Below the pieces are notes generated by a model that ran no database searches, was not told where the DNA came from, and worked only from the letters and a program-made list of their open reading frames with translations. Shown in pieces: positions 31,266-39,219 of a stretch of 48,865 nucleotides of DNA. The stretch covers positions 1 to 48,865 of IMG/VR virus record IMGVR_UViG_3300046001_005845. The stretch is one strand, 5' to 3'. Numbering within the stretch: the stretch's first letter is position 1; each line of letters starts with the position of its first letter. Both the position numbers and the translations under genes were made by a program. The stretch is from a virus.

Positions 31266-32177
31266 GTGGCGGTCTTGTTTGATTGCTGTCCTAAGTCAAT
31301 CAAAGCGCTTGCTATTCGTATCACTCCGCTTGATTTGTTTTACGGGTCGTACTTGTCGGGTGACCCGTTGATCCCGTTTCCTCCTGCTCCGACAACAGCT
31401 TTTTCTCGTTGGCAGATGGATGGTTTTTCCGAGTTGACGATTTCACCTGATTATGAGCAGGGTCAAGAAACTCTGATGATGAACCCGGCTGCTAATAGCA
31501 TTGGTGTAGTTCATCGGCCACCTGACCAGATGAAAGGTTTTAGTCTTGAACTGAAGCTGTGTGGGATGCCGACGATTGCAACCAAGTTGTTAGATGGTAT
31601 TTCTGGTAGGAACAATTTGCTTGTTGACTTCTGCGGGGATACGAGTGTTGTGGGGCAGACGTTCAATAACGACATGGAGAACGGCGGGGCTTGCGTCGGG
31701 TTCATGGTTGACCTGTGGACAAAGAACGCTGCGACGACTTGTGATGCTGCGGGGAATACGCTTGGCGGTTACATTCATTGGGTGTTGCCGTACACGGACC
31801 GCTGGGCGATGTCTGGCGGGTTGAACTTCAATATCGGTGCTGCCGAACTTTCGTTGTCTGGTTATGCGAAGAAGAACCCGATGTTTTATCCGTCGATGCC
31901 CGGCCCTGCGTTTCCGTCTTATCAGGATGTTGAGCCTTATGTCGGCGGTCCCGCTCCTTGTGTTTTGCCGTCGGGTGTCGTGGCCGATTCGTGGACTGTG
32001 GCCGATATGGAGCAGATCAGATTGGGCGGGGCGCTTGCATACAAGTGTGTTGATTCGTTGCCGGGTGTCCTAGACGATTGTTCGCCTGTTCCTCAGGATG
32101 AACCGATGTTGATGATGTCTGAGCGTGCCGGGTTTCAGATGCCTGTTGATGCTGTGAACTATTGGGTTGGTGTATGA
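31266..32177 (+). CDS. Major tail protein, copy 1
   Basis: 303 residues from a GTG. Strong paralogue of 32751-33545: shared CCPKSIKA-AIR-T, SPD-E-G-E, MKGF-LELKLCG-P, YIHWV-P-T--W--SGGLNF--GA-EL-LSGYA--NP, and CVDSLP-G--DDC. These beta-rich tail tube proteins form the tail shaft. Copy 1 carries a longer N-terminal segment and a different C-terminal tail. Having two copies is unusual. Confidence 0.7.
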   Translation: MAVLFDCCPKSIKALAIRITPLDLFYGSYLSGDPLIPFPPAPTTAFSRWQMDGFSELTISPDYEQGQETLMMNPAANSIGVVHRPPDQMKGFSLELKLCGMPTIATKLLDGISGRNNLLVDFCGDTSVVGQTFNNDMENGGACVGFMVDLWTKNAATTCDAAGNTLGGYIHWVLPYTDRWAMSGGLNFNIGAAELSLSGYAKKNPMFYPSMPGPAFPSYQDVEPYVGGPAPCVLPSGVVADSWTVADMEQIRLGGALAYKCVDSLPGVLDDCSPVPQDEPMLMMSERAGFQMPVDAVNYWVGV

Positions 32178-32686
32178 GAGCGAAGCTTCCTTCTGTGCGC
32201 GCTGATGTGATCGTTTTGGACGGTCAGGCGTATTGCAAGTTGATAAACATGACAGGTCACTTTGTTCGGTTTAGACTTCCGAAAGCAACTGTGAAAGTTC
32301 CGGGTAACACTGTGGCTAACGTGGTCGCAGATTTTGTTGATGGGTTCAGTGTTTCAACTGAGGAACACGGATTACTGTTTGGAGATGATGTGAAGACAAC
32401 TCGTAGTGGTCAACCGTGGAACGTGAGAAGTGCGATAGGGGAACAAGCGCCCGCACCTACCCAGCCGCCTGTTGTCGTGCCTGAACCTGAACCTATTGTT
32501 GAGGTTGAGGCACCTGTAGCCGAGGTTCAACCTGTAGTTGAGGTTGAGAGTATTGACGCTGGCAGTCTGACGGTTGCTGAAGTCCTTGAGTGGGTTGGTA
32601 CAGACCCTAAGCGTAAAGCTGTGGCGTTGAAGTCAGAAAGCAAAGGCAAAGCGCGCAAAGGTTTGATTGCATCACTATCCGCCTAA
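32174..32686 (+). CDS. Hypothetical particle-associated protein
   Basis: 170 residues. A small beta-rich domain (DVIVLDGQAYCKLINMTGHFVRFRL ... VPGNTVANVVADF), a P/V/E-rich linker (PEPEPIVEVEAPVAEVQPVVEVES) like that of the capsid protein, and a C-terminal helix-loop LTVAEVLEWVGTDPKRKAVALKSESKG, similar to Lsr2/Rho-like LEM-type helices found in some phage head-tail proteins. Coupled by ATGA to tail protein copy 1. Confidence 0.55.
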   Translation: MRAKLPSVRADVIVLDGQAYCKLINMTGHFVRFRLPKATVKVPGNTVANVVADFVDGFSVSTEEHGLLFGDDVKTTRSGQPWNVRSAIGEQAPAPTQPPVVVPEPEPIVEVEAPVAEVQPVVEVESIDAGSLTVAEVLEWVGTDPKRKAVALKSESKGKARKGLIASLSA

Positions 32687-32750
32687 TCCTTTCCCAACAG
32701 CGTAGGCTGGGTTAGATTCCAACAAAGCCCGATCCGTAGGAGGGTCAGTA

Positions 32751-33545
32751 ATGACGATTTGTTGCCCAAAGTCAATCAAAGCATGTGCGATTCGTGTCAC
32801 CCGACAGGATACAAACGACGTTGTGCTTGACCCACTAACTCCGAATAGCCGTGTGCTGTCTTCAGGGTTCATGGAGTTGAACATGTCGCCTGACGTTGAG
32901 GCAGGTGAAGAAATCACAACCAAGAACGGAAACGGCGAAATCTGTATCCGCAACAAGGACTGTGATCGTCTCAAGGGTTTCATGGTTGAGTTGAAGCTTT
33001 GCGGCATTCCGCTTCCGATGATCGAAATGCTTATCAACGCGACATTGCTTTCCGACAGCGAGGGTAACTTCCTCGGTGCGGCGATGCGTAACTCGCTTGA
33101 CGATCCTTGCACCGAGTCCAAGCAGTTGGAACTGTGGTCACAGAACGCTGGAAACTCCTGCGCCATCGACGGAGTGAATAGCTCGCAGTACATCCACTGG
33201 GTATTCCCGCTGACCAAGAACTGGGAACTTTCCGGTGGCTTGAACTTCACGGTTGGTGCGCTTGAGTTGACCCTTTCGGGTTACGCTCAGAACAACCCTT
33301 GCTTCGTGCCATCACTTCCGGGTGCAGATTTCCCTTCATGGGTTCCCGGTTCCGGTGATCCTGCTGGTCATCCAACTGGGCCTGCTCCGGCGGTGCTGCC
33401 GTTTGGTGTGACTGCTGATCCGTGGTCGTTGCTCGATCAGGCTGCAATTCAGGCCGGTGGCCCTGTGGCATGGCGTTGCGTTGATTCGCTGCCTACTGGC
33501 ATCGACGATTGCGCCTACATGCCATCGTCTTTGGCTTCGGCATAA
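32751..33545 (+). CDS. Major tail protein, copy 2
   Basis: 264 residues; paralogue of 31266-32177. A GGAGGG ribosome-binding site precedes the ATG. It is closer than copy 1 to the usual length of tail tube proteins and ends just before a strong terminator, so it may be the more abundant one. One of the two may form a tail terminator, tip or decoration. Confidence 0.75.
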   Translation: MTICCPKSIKACAIRVTRQDTNDVVLDPLTPNSRVLSSGFMELNMSPDVEAGEEITTKNGNGEICIRNKDCDRLKGFMVELKLCGIPLPMIEMLINATLLSDSEGNFLGAAMRNSLDDPCTESKQLELWSQNAGNSCAIDGVNSSQYIHWVFPLTKNWELSGGLNFTVGALELTLSGYAQNNPCFVPSLPGADFPSWVPGSGDPAGHPTGPAPAVLPFGVTADPWSLLDQAAIQAGGPVAWRCVDSLPTGIDDCAYMPSSLASA

Positions 33546-33593
33546 GAGGTTTAGCTGACGGCAGACCGCGGCAATGGTTGTCCGTTCATGCAA

Positions 33594-33631
33594 GCTAGAG
33601 GGGAGTCGCTTTGGTGCGGCTCCCTTCTAGC
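33594..33631 (+). terminator. Strong terminator after the tail protein
   Basis: GCTAGA-GGGAG and CTCCC-TCTAGC make a stem of about 14 bp around TTTGGTG, followed by GTTTTGG. It ends the head-tail operon before the Dam/HNH island. Confidence 0.8.
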
Positions 33632-33734
33632 GTTTTGGTCCTAGCAGATAGGCGATGCCTGTTGCTGCTCCGATGAGGTAGAACCAAAAGCCGATGGCTT
33701 CGATTGCACCCCATGAGTTTGCTGTTGCGATCAT
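33627..33734 (-). CDS. Single-TM mini-protein
   Basis: 35 residues. AIEAIGFWFYLIGAATGIAYLLG forms one membrane helix, with a short GPKR end. The ATG overlaps the preceding stop (ATGA). Last gene of a three-gene minus-strand operon; its stop lies in the terminator. Function unknown. Confidence 0.6.
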   Translation of the reverse strand: MIATANSWGAIEAIGFWFYLIGAATGIAYLLGPKR

Positions 33735-34090
33735 GCTGCGATTCCTTTGAGTTGGGCTTTGAGTGCGGTTGTGAGGGCAAGTGACCATGCTGCCCATTCT
33801 GCTAATTCGGGTGAGTCAAGTTCAAACATTTCGTGTCCGCCGCAGCATCCGTCTGGACACATTCCGAGGAGAACATTGACCATGCCCCAAGCGTTTTCAA
33901 GGTCTTGTGTTTTGGATACGACGTAGGCGGCGACGATGTCGGCGGCGGGTGTGGTCTTTTGTTTGAAGCAGGCGTTGGCGATTCGGCGTGCCTCGTCGTG
34001 GTCTTGTGTTTGGCAGACCATGTGGCCGTCTACTTCTATTTGAAACCAGTCGCGTGTTTGGGTGAGGGTTACCCGTCCGTGTGTTGTCAT
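33731..34090 (-). CDS. Hypothetical phage protein
   Basis: 119 residues. The first half (VTLTQTRDWFQIEVDGHMVCQTQDHDEARRIANA) forms strands and an EAR helix like those of small substrate-masking phage proteins; the second half contains CPDGCCGGHEMF. ATGA overlap with its neighbour. Not recognised. Confidence 0.6.
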   Translation of the reverse strand: MTTHGRVTLTQTRDWFQIEVDGHMVCQTQDHDEARRIANACFKQKTTPAADIVAAYVVSKTQDLENAWGMVNVLLGMCPDGCCGGHEMFELDSPELAEWAAWSLALTTALKAQLKGIAA

Positions 34091-34320
34091 TTTGCGTTCC
34101 TTACTGCTCGGCGTGCGTCACGCAGGCGGCGTGCCTGATCTTTGGTTGCTACTGCACCTTCGTTTTTGACGAGGTTCTTGATGTCTTCCAGAAGGAATGT
34201 CACCCAATCAAGCTTGTCCTTGCTGCCGGATGCTTCAAGGTCGATGGTGTGGACCAAGAGCAGAAGTGTCTGATCTTGCATTAGCTGGTGGAGTTGTTCT
34301 GGAGTGCGTGTCGATGTCAT
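34087..34320 (-). CDS. Hypothetical helical protein, leaderless
   Basis: 77 residues, charged helices. Starts ATGACATCGACACGC directly after the promoter (TATCGT 7 bases upstream), as at 12548 and 15676. Ends with RRLRDARRAVRNAK. Function unknown. Confidence 0.6.
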   Translation of the reverse strand: MTSTRTPEQLHQLMQDQTLLLLVHTIDLEASGSKDKLDWVTFLLEDIKNLVKNEGAVATKDQARRLRDARRAVRNAK

Positions 34321-34327
34321 GTAGATA

Positions 34328-34402
34328 ACGATACAGCACCTCTAGGACATTATCAAGTCAATAATGGTCAATATCGAAGATTTCTTCAGATTTCTTTTCG
34401 AC
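34328..34402 (-). promoter_or_regulatory. Leaderless promoter with upstream motif
   Basis: GAAAAGAAATCTGAAGAAAT at 34400-34381, TGTCCTAG from 34349 and TATCGT at 34333-34328. It is almost identical over 50 bases to the promoter at 15596-15668. Confidence 0.7.
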
Positions 34403-34410
34403 CACATGTA

Positions 34411-34435
34411 GTGCTACCATCCACGGCAGTAGCAC
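34411..34435 (+). promoter_or_regulatory. Inverted repeat, probable operator
   Basis: GTGCTAC (34411-34417) and GTAGCAC (34429-34435) are exact inverted repeats with centres 18 bases apart, overlapping a possible -10 (TACCAT, 34415-34420) upstream of the HTH gene at 34460. The geometry fits a dimer binding site used for self-regulation. Confidence 0.5.
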
Positions 34436-34459
34436 TCGTTACCACCAAACAGGAGAACA

Positions 34460-34798
34460 ATGTCAACACCACAAGAGCAACCCATCGTCGGACTCAAAGA
34501 AATGGGACCACTACTAGAAGTAGACGGACGCACACCACACGCATGGCACTACCGCCGCCTACTGCCCGTTCCTGATTACAAGTCGATCAACGGAAGCCGG
34601 GCATGGGACCGACAGACGATTGTTGATTGGGCAGCAAGAACAGGACGACTCCCCGACAGTCTCAAGTCAGAAGCAAAAGCCGAAATCAAGATTCCTCGTG
34701 GCGGCAAGAAAATCAAAGCCGAGAACATTGCCGTACTCATCGAAGCCGGAATCATCACACCTGTAAACATGAACGACACCGATAAGGTTTCACTATGA
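34460..34798 (+). CDS. HTH DNA-binding protein
   Basis: 112 residues. VGLKEMGPLLEVDGRTPHAWHYRRLLPVPDYKSINGSRAWDRQTIVDWAARTGRL has the shape of a MerR/AlpA-type winged helix-turn-helix. The basic tail (KIPRGGKKIKAEN) may add DNA contacts. AGGAGAAC precedes the ATG. The palindrome just upstream is a plausible operator. It heads the plus-strand accessory operon. Confidence 0.7.
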   Translation: MSTPQEQPIVGLKEMGPLLEVDGRTPHAWHYRRLLPVPDYKSINGSRAWDRQTIVDWAARTGRLPDSLKSEAKAEIKIPRGGKKIKAENIAVLIEAGIITPVNMNDTDKVSL

Positions 34799-35136
34799 CC
34801 GCACTTGTCTACGCAGGACTCATCCTCGCCTCATACCGCATCACCCGTTTCTTTGTCCGTGACTCGCTCATCGGTTTCAGTTTGGAATCCGAATCGAAGA
34901 TGTCGCAACGACTAGACACGTTCTGTTACACACCGGACGGCAGCAATCGCAACTGGGCGACCGGCTTTGTTGGCGACCTTCTGACTTGCGTGTGGTGTCT
35001 CGGAATGCACGTTTCTTGGATTCTGGTTTGCATCTGGTTTCGTGCGTGGCCGTGGGAACTTGGTGTTGATGGTTGGGTCAGTGCGTTCGCTGTTGCGGGT
35101 GGAGCCGGTTTCATTTCCTCACGGATGAACGCGTGA
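34795..35136 (+). CDS. DUF1360-like membrane protein
   Basis: 113 residues. YAGLILASYRITRFFVRDSLIGF, DLLTCVWCLGMHVSWILVCIWF and a third hydrophobic segment VSAFAVAGGAGFISS match the DUF1360 pattern (Y-RLTRL--D, C-WC-G-W). These small membrane proteins occur in many actinophages; function unknown. ATGA overlap upstream. Confidence 0.75.
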   Translation: MTALVYAGLILASYRITRFFVRDSLIGFSLESESKMSQRLDTFCYTPDGSNRNWATGFVGDLLTCVWCLGMHVSWILVCIWFRAWPWELGVDGWVSAFAVAGGAGFISSRMNA

Positions 35137-35294
35137 CTGAACCGATCCAGTTACAACATTGTGCCAAGTGCGGTGCGGGTGTGTTGCCGGGTGTCGATCA
35201 CGATACTTACAACGAGAAGGATGGTGAGCAATGGTGGTGTGCTGCTCATTGCCCGCAGTGCGCTAAGGCAACTGATGTTGGCCGATGGCTCTAA
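35133..35294 (+). CDS. Small zinc-ribbon protein
   Basis: 53 residues from a GTG overlapping the preceding stop (GTGA). CAKCGAGV ... CAAHCPQCAKA gives two cysteine pairs for one zinc. It overlaps the Dam gene by 10 bases. Function unknown. Confidence 0.6.
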   Translation: MTEPIQLQHCAKCGAGVLPGVDHDTYNEKDGEQWWCAAHCPQCAKATDVGRWL

Positions 35295-36358
35295 AGAATT
35301 TTGCTAAGGCACCGTTCCCTTGGTTCGGTGGGAAGTCGAAGGCTGCACCGATTGTGTGGCAACTGCTCGGCAATGTCCCGCATTACGTTGAGCCGTTCGC
35401 TGGCAGTCTTGCAGTGCTGTTGAATCGACCCCACCGGGCGAACACCGGCTGGGCCGAAACAGTCAACGACCTTGACGGCCTGATCGTGAACGCATGGCGT
35501 GCAATCCAGTGGCACCCGCAAGCAACCGCAGAACACGCATCGTGGCCTGTAACCGAATTTGATAAGACGGCTCGTGAGGTTGCGTTGGTTCGTTGGCGTG
35601 AAGATGGACTCGCTGCGAAGTTGGCGGGGTCTGCTGATTGGTGTGATCCTAAGATGGCTGGTTGGTGGCTATGGGGGGTGTGTGTGAGCATCGTGCCGTT
35701 CGCCGCTGGGTCTGGCCCGTGGTCTTCTGATGAGACAGGGCGGTTGCGGAAAATTGACCGGAAGGTTGAGGGTCGGGCAGAGTCGGGTGTCGGTGGCGGG
35801 ATTCCTAACATGCCGAATGACCGTGGCCTGCTTTCTCCTTCAACATGGGAAGCGGATGTGATGTCTGCTGATGGTGAGTTTCATTCGCAGACGATGCCGG
35901 AGTTGCTCCGATGGTTTGATTGGCTATGCGCCCGCCTTCGCCACGTTCGCATCCTGAACGGCGACTGGTCCCGCCTTGTGACCGACGGTGCTTCCAAGAC
36001 CCTCGCTGTTCGTACTGGTGCTGGTCCGGTTGGGGTGTTTCTTGATCCACCGTATGCCGACACTGCTGACCGGCTTGATCGTGTTTACGCGACTGACGAT
36101 CTGTCGGTTGCGCATGATGTGAAGCGGTGGTGTGTTGAGAACGGTGATGATCCTGAGCGCCGGATTGTGTTTGCTTGTTACGAGTCTGAGCATGATGACG
36201 AGCTTGCCGGTCTTGGATGGTCTGTCCATGAGTGGCACACGGGGGAGATGGGTGGGTACGGTGCGAGTGGTACGGGGCAACAGCATCGTGAACGCTTGTG
36301 GGCTTCGCCGCATTGTCTGAAGCTTGAGTCTGAACCTGAACAGCCGTCTTTGTTCTGA
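35285..36358 (+). CDS. DNA adenine methyltransferase, D12 class
   Basis: 357 residues. PFPWFGGKSKAAPIVWQLL is the SAM-binding motif I of D12-class N6-adenine methylases (Dam type), with YVEPFAGSLAVLLNRP following; VFLDPPYADT carries the catalytic DPPY. The central region is longer than in Dam. It methylates adenines, probably protecting phage DNA from host restriction; the target sequence cannot be read from the protein. Confidence 0.9.
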   Translation: MALKNFAKAPFPWFGGKSKAAPIVWQLLGNVPHYVEPFAGSLAVLLNRPHRANTGWAETVNDLDGLIVNAWRAIQWHPQATAEHASWPVTEFDKTAREVALVRWREDGLAAKLAGSADWCDPKMAGWWLWGVCVSIVPFAAGSGPWSSDETGRLRKIDRKVEGRAESGVGGGIPNMPNDRGLLSPSTWEADVMSADGEFHSQTMPELLRWFDWLCARLRHVRILNGDWSRLVTDGASKTLAVRTGAGPVGVFLDPPYADTADRLDRVYATDDLSVAHDVKRWCVENGDDPERRIVFACYESEHDDELAGLGWSVHEWHTGEMGGYGASGTGQQHRERLWASPHCLKLESEPEQPSLF

Positions 36359-36738
36359 TGGGAGTTGATCTTGGTTTGTGCAAGATCGCTCCTCGTCGTC
36401 CGGGTGACTCTGGTTGTGATTGGTGTGGGGGCTGGTTGACTGCACGGCAGACTCGTTGGTGTAGCGGGTTGTGCATGTCGAAGTTCAGACGGAATCATGT
36501 GTGGAAGTTTGCGCGTGCCGCTGCGCTGGGTCGGGATGGGCGGTGTGTGCGGTGTGGTTCTGGTGTGGGGTTGGAGGTGAATCATGTTGTGCCGTTGGCG
36601 GGGCGTGCGCGTACTGAGTCTTGCTTTCATCATTTGGGGAATCTTGAGGTGTTGTGTCATGGGTGTCATGTGGTTGAGACTGCTGCGCAGCGGGGGCGTG
36701 GGGAGTTGCCGTCTGGTTGGGGTCGGAAAAGAATCTAA
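36358..36738 (+). CDS. HNH endonuclease
   Basis: 126 residues. CDWCGG and a second zinc set CVRCGSG ... LCHGCH surround EVNHVVPLAG and HLGNLEVLCHGCHVVET, the HNH core with the metal-binding histidines. ATG overlaps the Dam stop (TGATG). Could act in DNA packaging or be a homing-type nuclease; its pairing with Dam suggests a coupled modification/cleavage module. Confidence 0.85.
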   Translation: MGVDLGLCKIAPRRPGDSGCDWCGGWLTARQTRWCSGLCMSKFRRNHVWKFARAAALGRDGRCVRCGSGVGLEVNHVVPLAGRARTESCFHHLGNLEVLCHGCHVVETAAQRGRGELPSGWGRKRI

Positions 36739-36786
36739 ACAAATATCTATTTGGTGTTGCAGAGTGTCATACACCTGTGATAGGTT
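36720..36786 (+). promoter_or_regulatory. Leaderless promoter with upstream motif
   Basis: GGTCGGAAAAGAATCTAAAC, TGTCATAC from 36765 and TAGGTT at 36781-36786. CAGTGC then leads into ATG 36793. Confidence 0.65.
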
Positions 36787-36792
36787 CAGTGC

Positions 36793-37086
36793 ATGGAAAA
36801 CATCGAACTAACCCAAGCAGACATCGAAGCAGGACTCACAATCGAAACCCTGCGCCAAGAACTCATCCGCATCGAACTTGCAGAAGCACTCGCAGAGTTG
36901 CGTGATTGCAACTACCGCCACCACAACCTCACAAAGGTTGGAATGCGGATGGCAGGGTTGGAAGATCCAACACGCGCCGCACGGTTTGAGGAAACCAGCG
37001 TGCTGTCTGACCGGATGGACGAGTTGATCCCTGTGGTCAACCAACTGCGAGAGATCGTCAACGGATTCGACGACGAGGAGGAGTGA
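36793..37086 (+). CDS. Hypothetical helical protein, leaderless
   Basis: 97 residues, all helical with long heptad-like stretches (LRQELIRIELAEALAELRDC; RMDELIPVVNQLREIV), probably a coiled coil. Leaderless ATG 6 bases after the -10. Function unknown. Confidence 0.65.
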   Translation: MENIELTQADIEAGLTIETLRQELIRIELAEALAELRDCNYRHHNLTKVGMRMAGLEDPTRAARFEETSVLSDRMDELIPVVNQLREIVNGFDDEEE

Positions 37087-37088
37087 AC

Positions 37089-37244
37089 ATGAATATCAAC
37101 AAAGGCAAAACCAAAATCGTTGGATGGGACGGAAACTCAAACGAGATCGTTCAGGTTTGGATGCCATGCGGATGCAAGTGGTCGAACGGTGGACAGACTC
37201 TCGTAGCCTCATGCGCTGACCACCTTCGCTCCCCTACCAAGTAA
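37089..37244 (+). CDS. Small Cys-containing protein
   Basis: 51 residues: short strands, then VQVWMPCGCKWSNGGQTLVASCADH with CxC and another C/H pair suited to bind zinc. AGGAGGAG precedes the ATG. Function unknown. Confidence 0.6.
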   Translation: MNINKGKTKIVGWDGNSNEIVQVWMPCGCKWSNGGQTLVASCADHLRSPTK

Positions 37245-37256
37245 CCAACACGAACC

Positions 37257-37284
37257 CGTCTACCTGCCATGCAATACTCAGTGC
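37257..37284 (+). promoter_or_regulatory. Leaderless promoter
   Basis: CGTCTACC from 37257, AATACT at 37273-37278, then CAGTGC and ATG 37285. The same discriminator CAGTGC is used at 36787. Confidence 0.6.
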
Positions 37285-37536
37285 ATGTCGAATCAACTAG
37301 CCGATGCCCACAGAGACATGTCAGCTTTGATGGCCGCTGTACTCAAAAAGGATTGGGACGGTTTCGTCTTGATGGTAGACAGCATGTCTGAGACAGAAGC
37401 AAAAGGTGTTGCTGTTGCGACAATGGGTTTTCTCGGCCAAGCGATACGAGACTTCGCGAGTCACGCTGGAGTAGAGCCATTACAATTCTGGTTGGAAACC
37501 ATGCAAGATAACCACCCTGAAGATTCGTCGGGGTGA
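37285..37536 (+). CDS. Hypothetical helical protein, leaderless
   Basis: 83 residues, helical, no recognised motif. ATG lies 6 bases after the -10. It is the last accessory gene before the connector genes. Confidence 0.6.
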   Translation: MSNQLADAHRDMSALMAAVLKKDWDGFVLMVDSMSETEAKGVAVATMGFLGQAIRDFASHAGVEPLQFWLETMQDNHPEDSSG

Positions 37537-37551
37537 AGGTAGGCTAAGAGC

Positions 37552-38679
37552 GTGGCCGCTCCTCCTCCTCCTCCTTGTACTCAGTGGACTACACCGGAAC
37601 AGGTGCGCGCTTGCTGCACCGGACTTGACCCTGCGTTTGATCTGACTTCAGCAATACAGTTTGCTTCCGAGATTCTGTTCAGACTGTCTGGTCGGCGGTG
37701 GCCGGGGGAATGCAACCGGACTGTCTACCCTTGCGCTGGTGACAACTGCGGATGCAGGGGAGACACTTGGTCTTGGTTTGCATCGTCTGGTTGGGGTTGG
37801 GCGTATGCGGGGTATCCGTCGTTGCCGTACATGGTTGCCGGGGGTTGGGTAAACAAGTGGGCAGGCTGTAAAGGTATCTGCCACTTGGATTGCGTGGACT
37901 TGCCGGGGACTGTTGACGAGGTGACACAGATCCTCATTGACGGTGTGCCGCTTGATCCGTCGGCTTACAAGGTTGAGGCTTACAAGCGTGTGTGCCGGGT
38001 TGATGGCGGTCATTGGCCTTGCTCCAATCATCTCGGTGCGGAGCAGTGCGAAACGACTGATGAGATCGTCGAAGTTGAGATCGTTGCGACGGGCGGCGAT
38101 TGGTCTATGACTATCGACACGGTGACTGCCGTGTTTGACTCAACGCTTTCCGCTGTCGATCTTGCCGCTGCAATCGACGCTGCGTTCGGCGCTGGGACGG
38201 TTGAGATTGTCTCGGGCGGGCCGGGAACAGTAGCCCCTTATCTAATTGCGTTCGCGAATGCTGTTGCTGGTTTGCCTGTCGTGACTGTAGCGGATGTGTC
38301 TCTTGCCGGTCCTGACCCGTCAGTGGTCGTGACTGTTGTTGAGCCGGGGTGTATCGCAGGGCTTGGCACTTGGTCGATCAGTTACACGCAAGGGTCGATG
38401 CCTCCTCCGGGCGGGCAGATGGCCGCAGCGATGTTCGCTTGCCAGATCGCACTAAACCAGTGCGGCGGTGATGACTGCATTCTTCCCCAACGGTTGAAGC
38501 ACATCACGCGTGAAGGTGTCTCAATGGATTTTGCTGACCCGCTTCTCTTTCTTGATAAAGGGCAAGTTGGTATCTACGAGGTTGACCTTTGGGTGAAGTC
38601 AGTGAACCCTGCACGTTTGCAAAGACGAGCGGCTGTGTATCGGGCTGACCATCGTAAACCGAATACAACGTGGACATGA
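37552..38679 (+). CDS. Head-to-tail connector with inserted domain
   Basis: 375 residues from a GTG, probably leaderless (TAGGCT 6 bases upstream). N-terminal WTTPEQVRACCTGLDPAFDLTSAIQFASEILFRLSGRRWPG and C-terminal MAAAMFACQIALNQCGGDDCILPQRLKHITREGVSMDF are characteristic of the actinophage adaptor that joins portal and tail. An insert of about 105 residues (about 165-270: VEIVATGGDWSMTID ... DLAAAIDAAFGAGTVEIVSGGPGTVAPYLIAF ... AGPDPSVVVTVVEPG) is an Ig-like module also found in the gene at 30016. Rich in cysteine. Confidence 0.8.
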   Translation: MAAPPPPPCTQWTTPEQVRACCTGLDPAFDLTSAIQFASEILFRLSGRRWPGECNRTVYPCAGDNCGCRGDTWSWFASSGWGWAYAGYPSLPYMVAGGWVNKWAGCKGICHLDCVDLPGTVDEVTQILIDGVPLDPSAYKVEAYKRVCRVDGGHWPCSNHLGAEQCETTDEIVEVEIVATGGDWSMTIDTVTAVFDSTLSAVDLAAAIDAAFGAGTVEIVSGGPGTVAPYLIAFANAVAGLPVVTVADVSLAGPDPSVVVTVVEPGCIAGLGTWSISYTQGSMPPPGGQMAAAMFACQIALNQCGGDDCILPQRLKHITREGVSMDFADPLLFLDKGQVGIYEVDLWVKSVNPARLQRRAAVYRADHRKPNTTWT

Positions 38680-38682
38680 CTT

Positions 38683-39219
38683 GTGGCTTGTGATCTGACT
38701 GACCCTGCGTATATCAACGAGGTGTTGCAACTCGTTGTTGATGATCTGTGTGTTGCGCTTGAGGAATGCACTACCGAGGGCGCTCCGAAGTCGTGTTTCA
38801 TTTCGTGGACTGCCCCACCTGATGATTGCTGTGACTTCCTTGCGGTGTGGATGGATGAGCTTTTGCCGACGGTAAAGTTCCCAGTGGTGAATACTGCGGA
38901 CCCGTTCCAGTGTGGGGTGATGCGTATGATGCGTGTCAAAGCCCGCCTAGTGCGCCCCTGTTGGCCTGTATTGCGAGATAACGCTAAGTCCCCATTCCCA
39001 CCGCCGGGAGACATGCAAGCGGCTGCTGAAGCGCTCCTGATCGACTCTAACGTCGTGTGGTGCCGGTTGGTGTCAGCGTTCGCTAACAATTTTTATCAAG
39101 TCAACGATGCGAGTTGCCTGATGTCAATGATGGGGAACTTGAAGCCTGATCCACCGAGAGGTGGTTGTGCCGGGTTTACTGCGACTTGGCTCATGGAACT
39201 AGATAGCTGTCGCTGCTGA
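38683..39219 (+). CDS. Head-tail connector protein
   Basis: 178 residues from a GTG after ACTT. Follows the adaptor in the standard order adaptor, connector, tail-completion protein. Beta-rich with many cysteines (ECTTEGAPKSCFISWTAPPDDCCDF). Assignment rests mainly on position and size. Confidence 0.6.
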   Translation: MACDLTDPAYINEVLQLVVDDLCVALEECTTEGAPKSCFISWTAPPDDCCDFLAVWMDELLPTVKFPVVNTADPFQCGVMRMMRVKARLVRPCWPVLRDNAKSPFPPPGDMQAAAEALLIDSNVVWCRLVSAFANNFYQVNDASCLMSMMGNLKPDPPRGGCAGFTATWLMELDSCRC

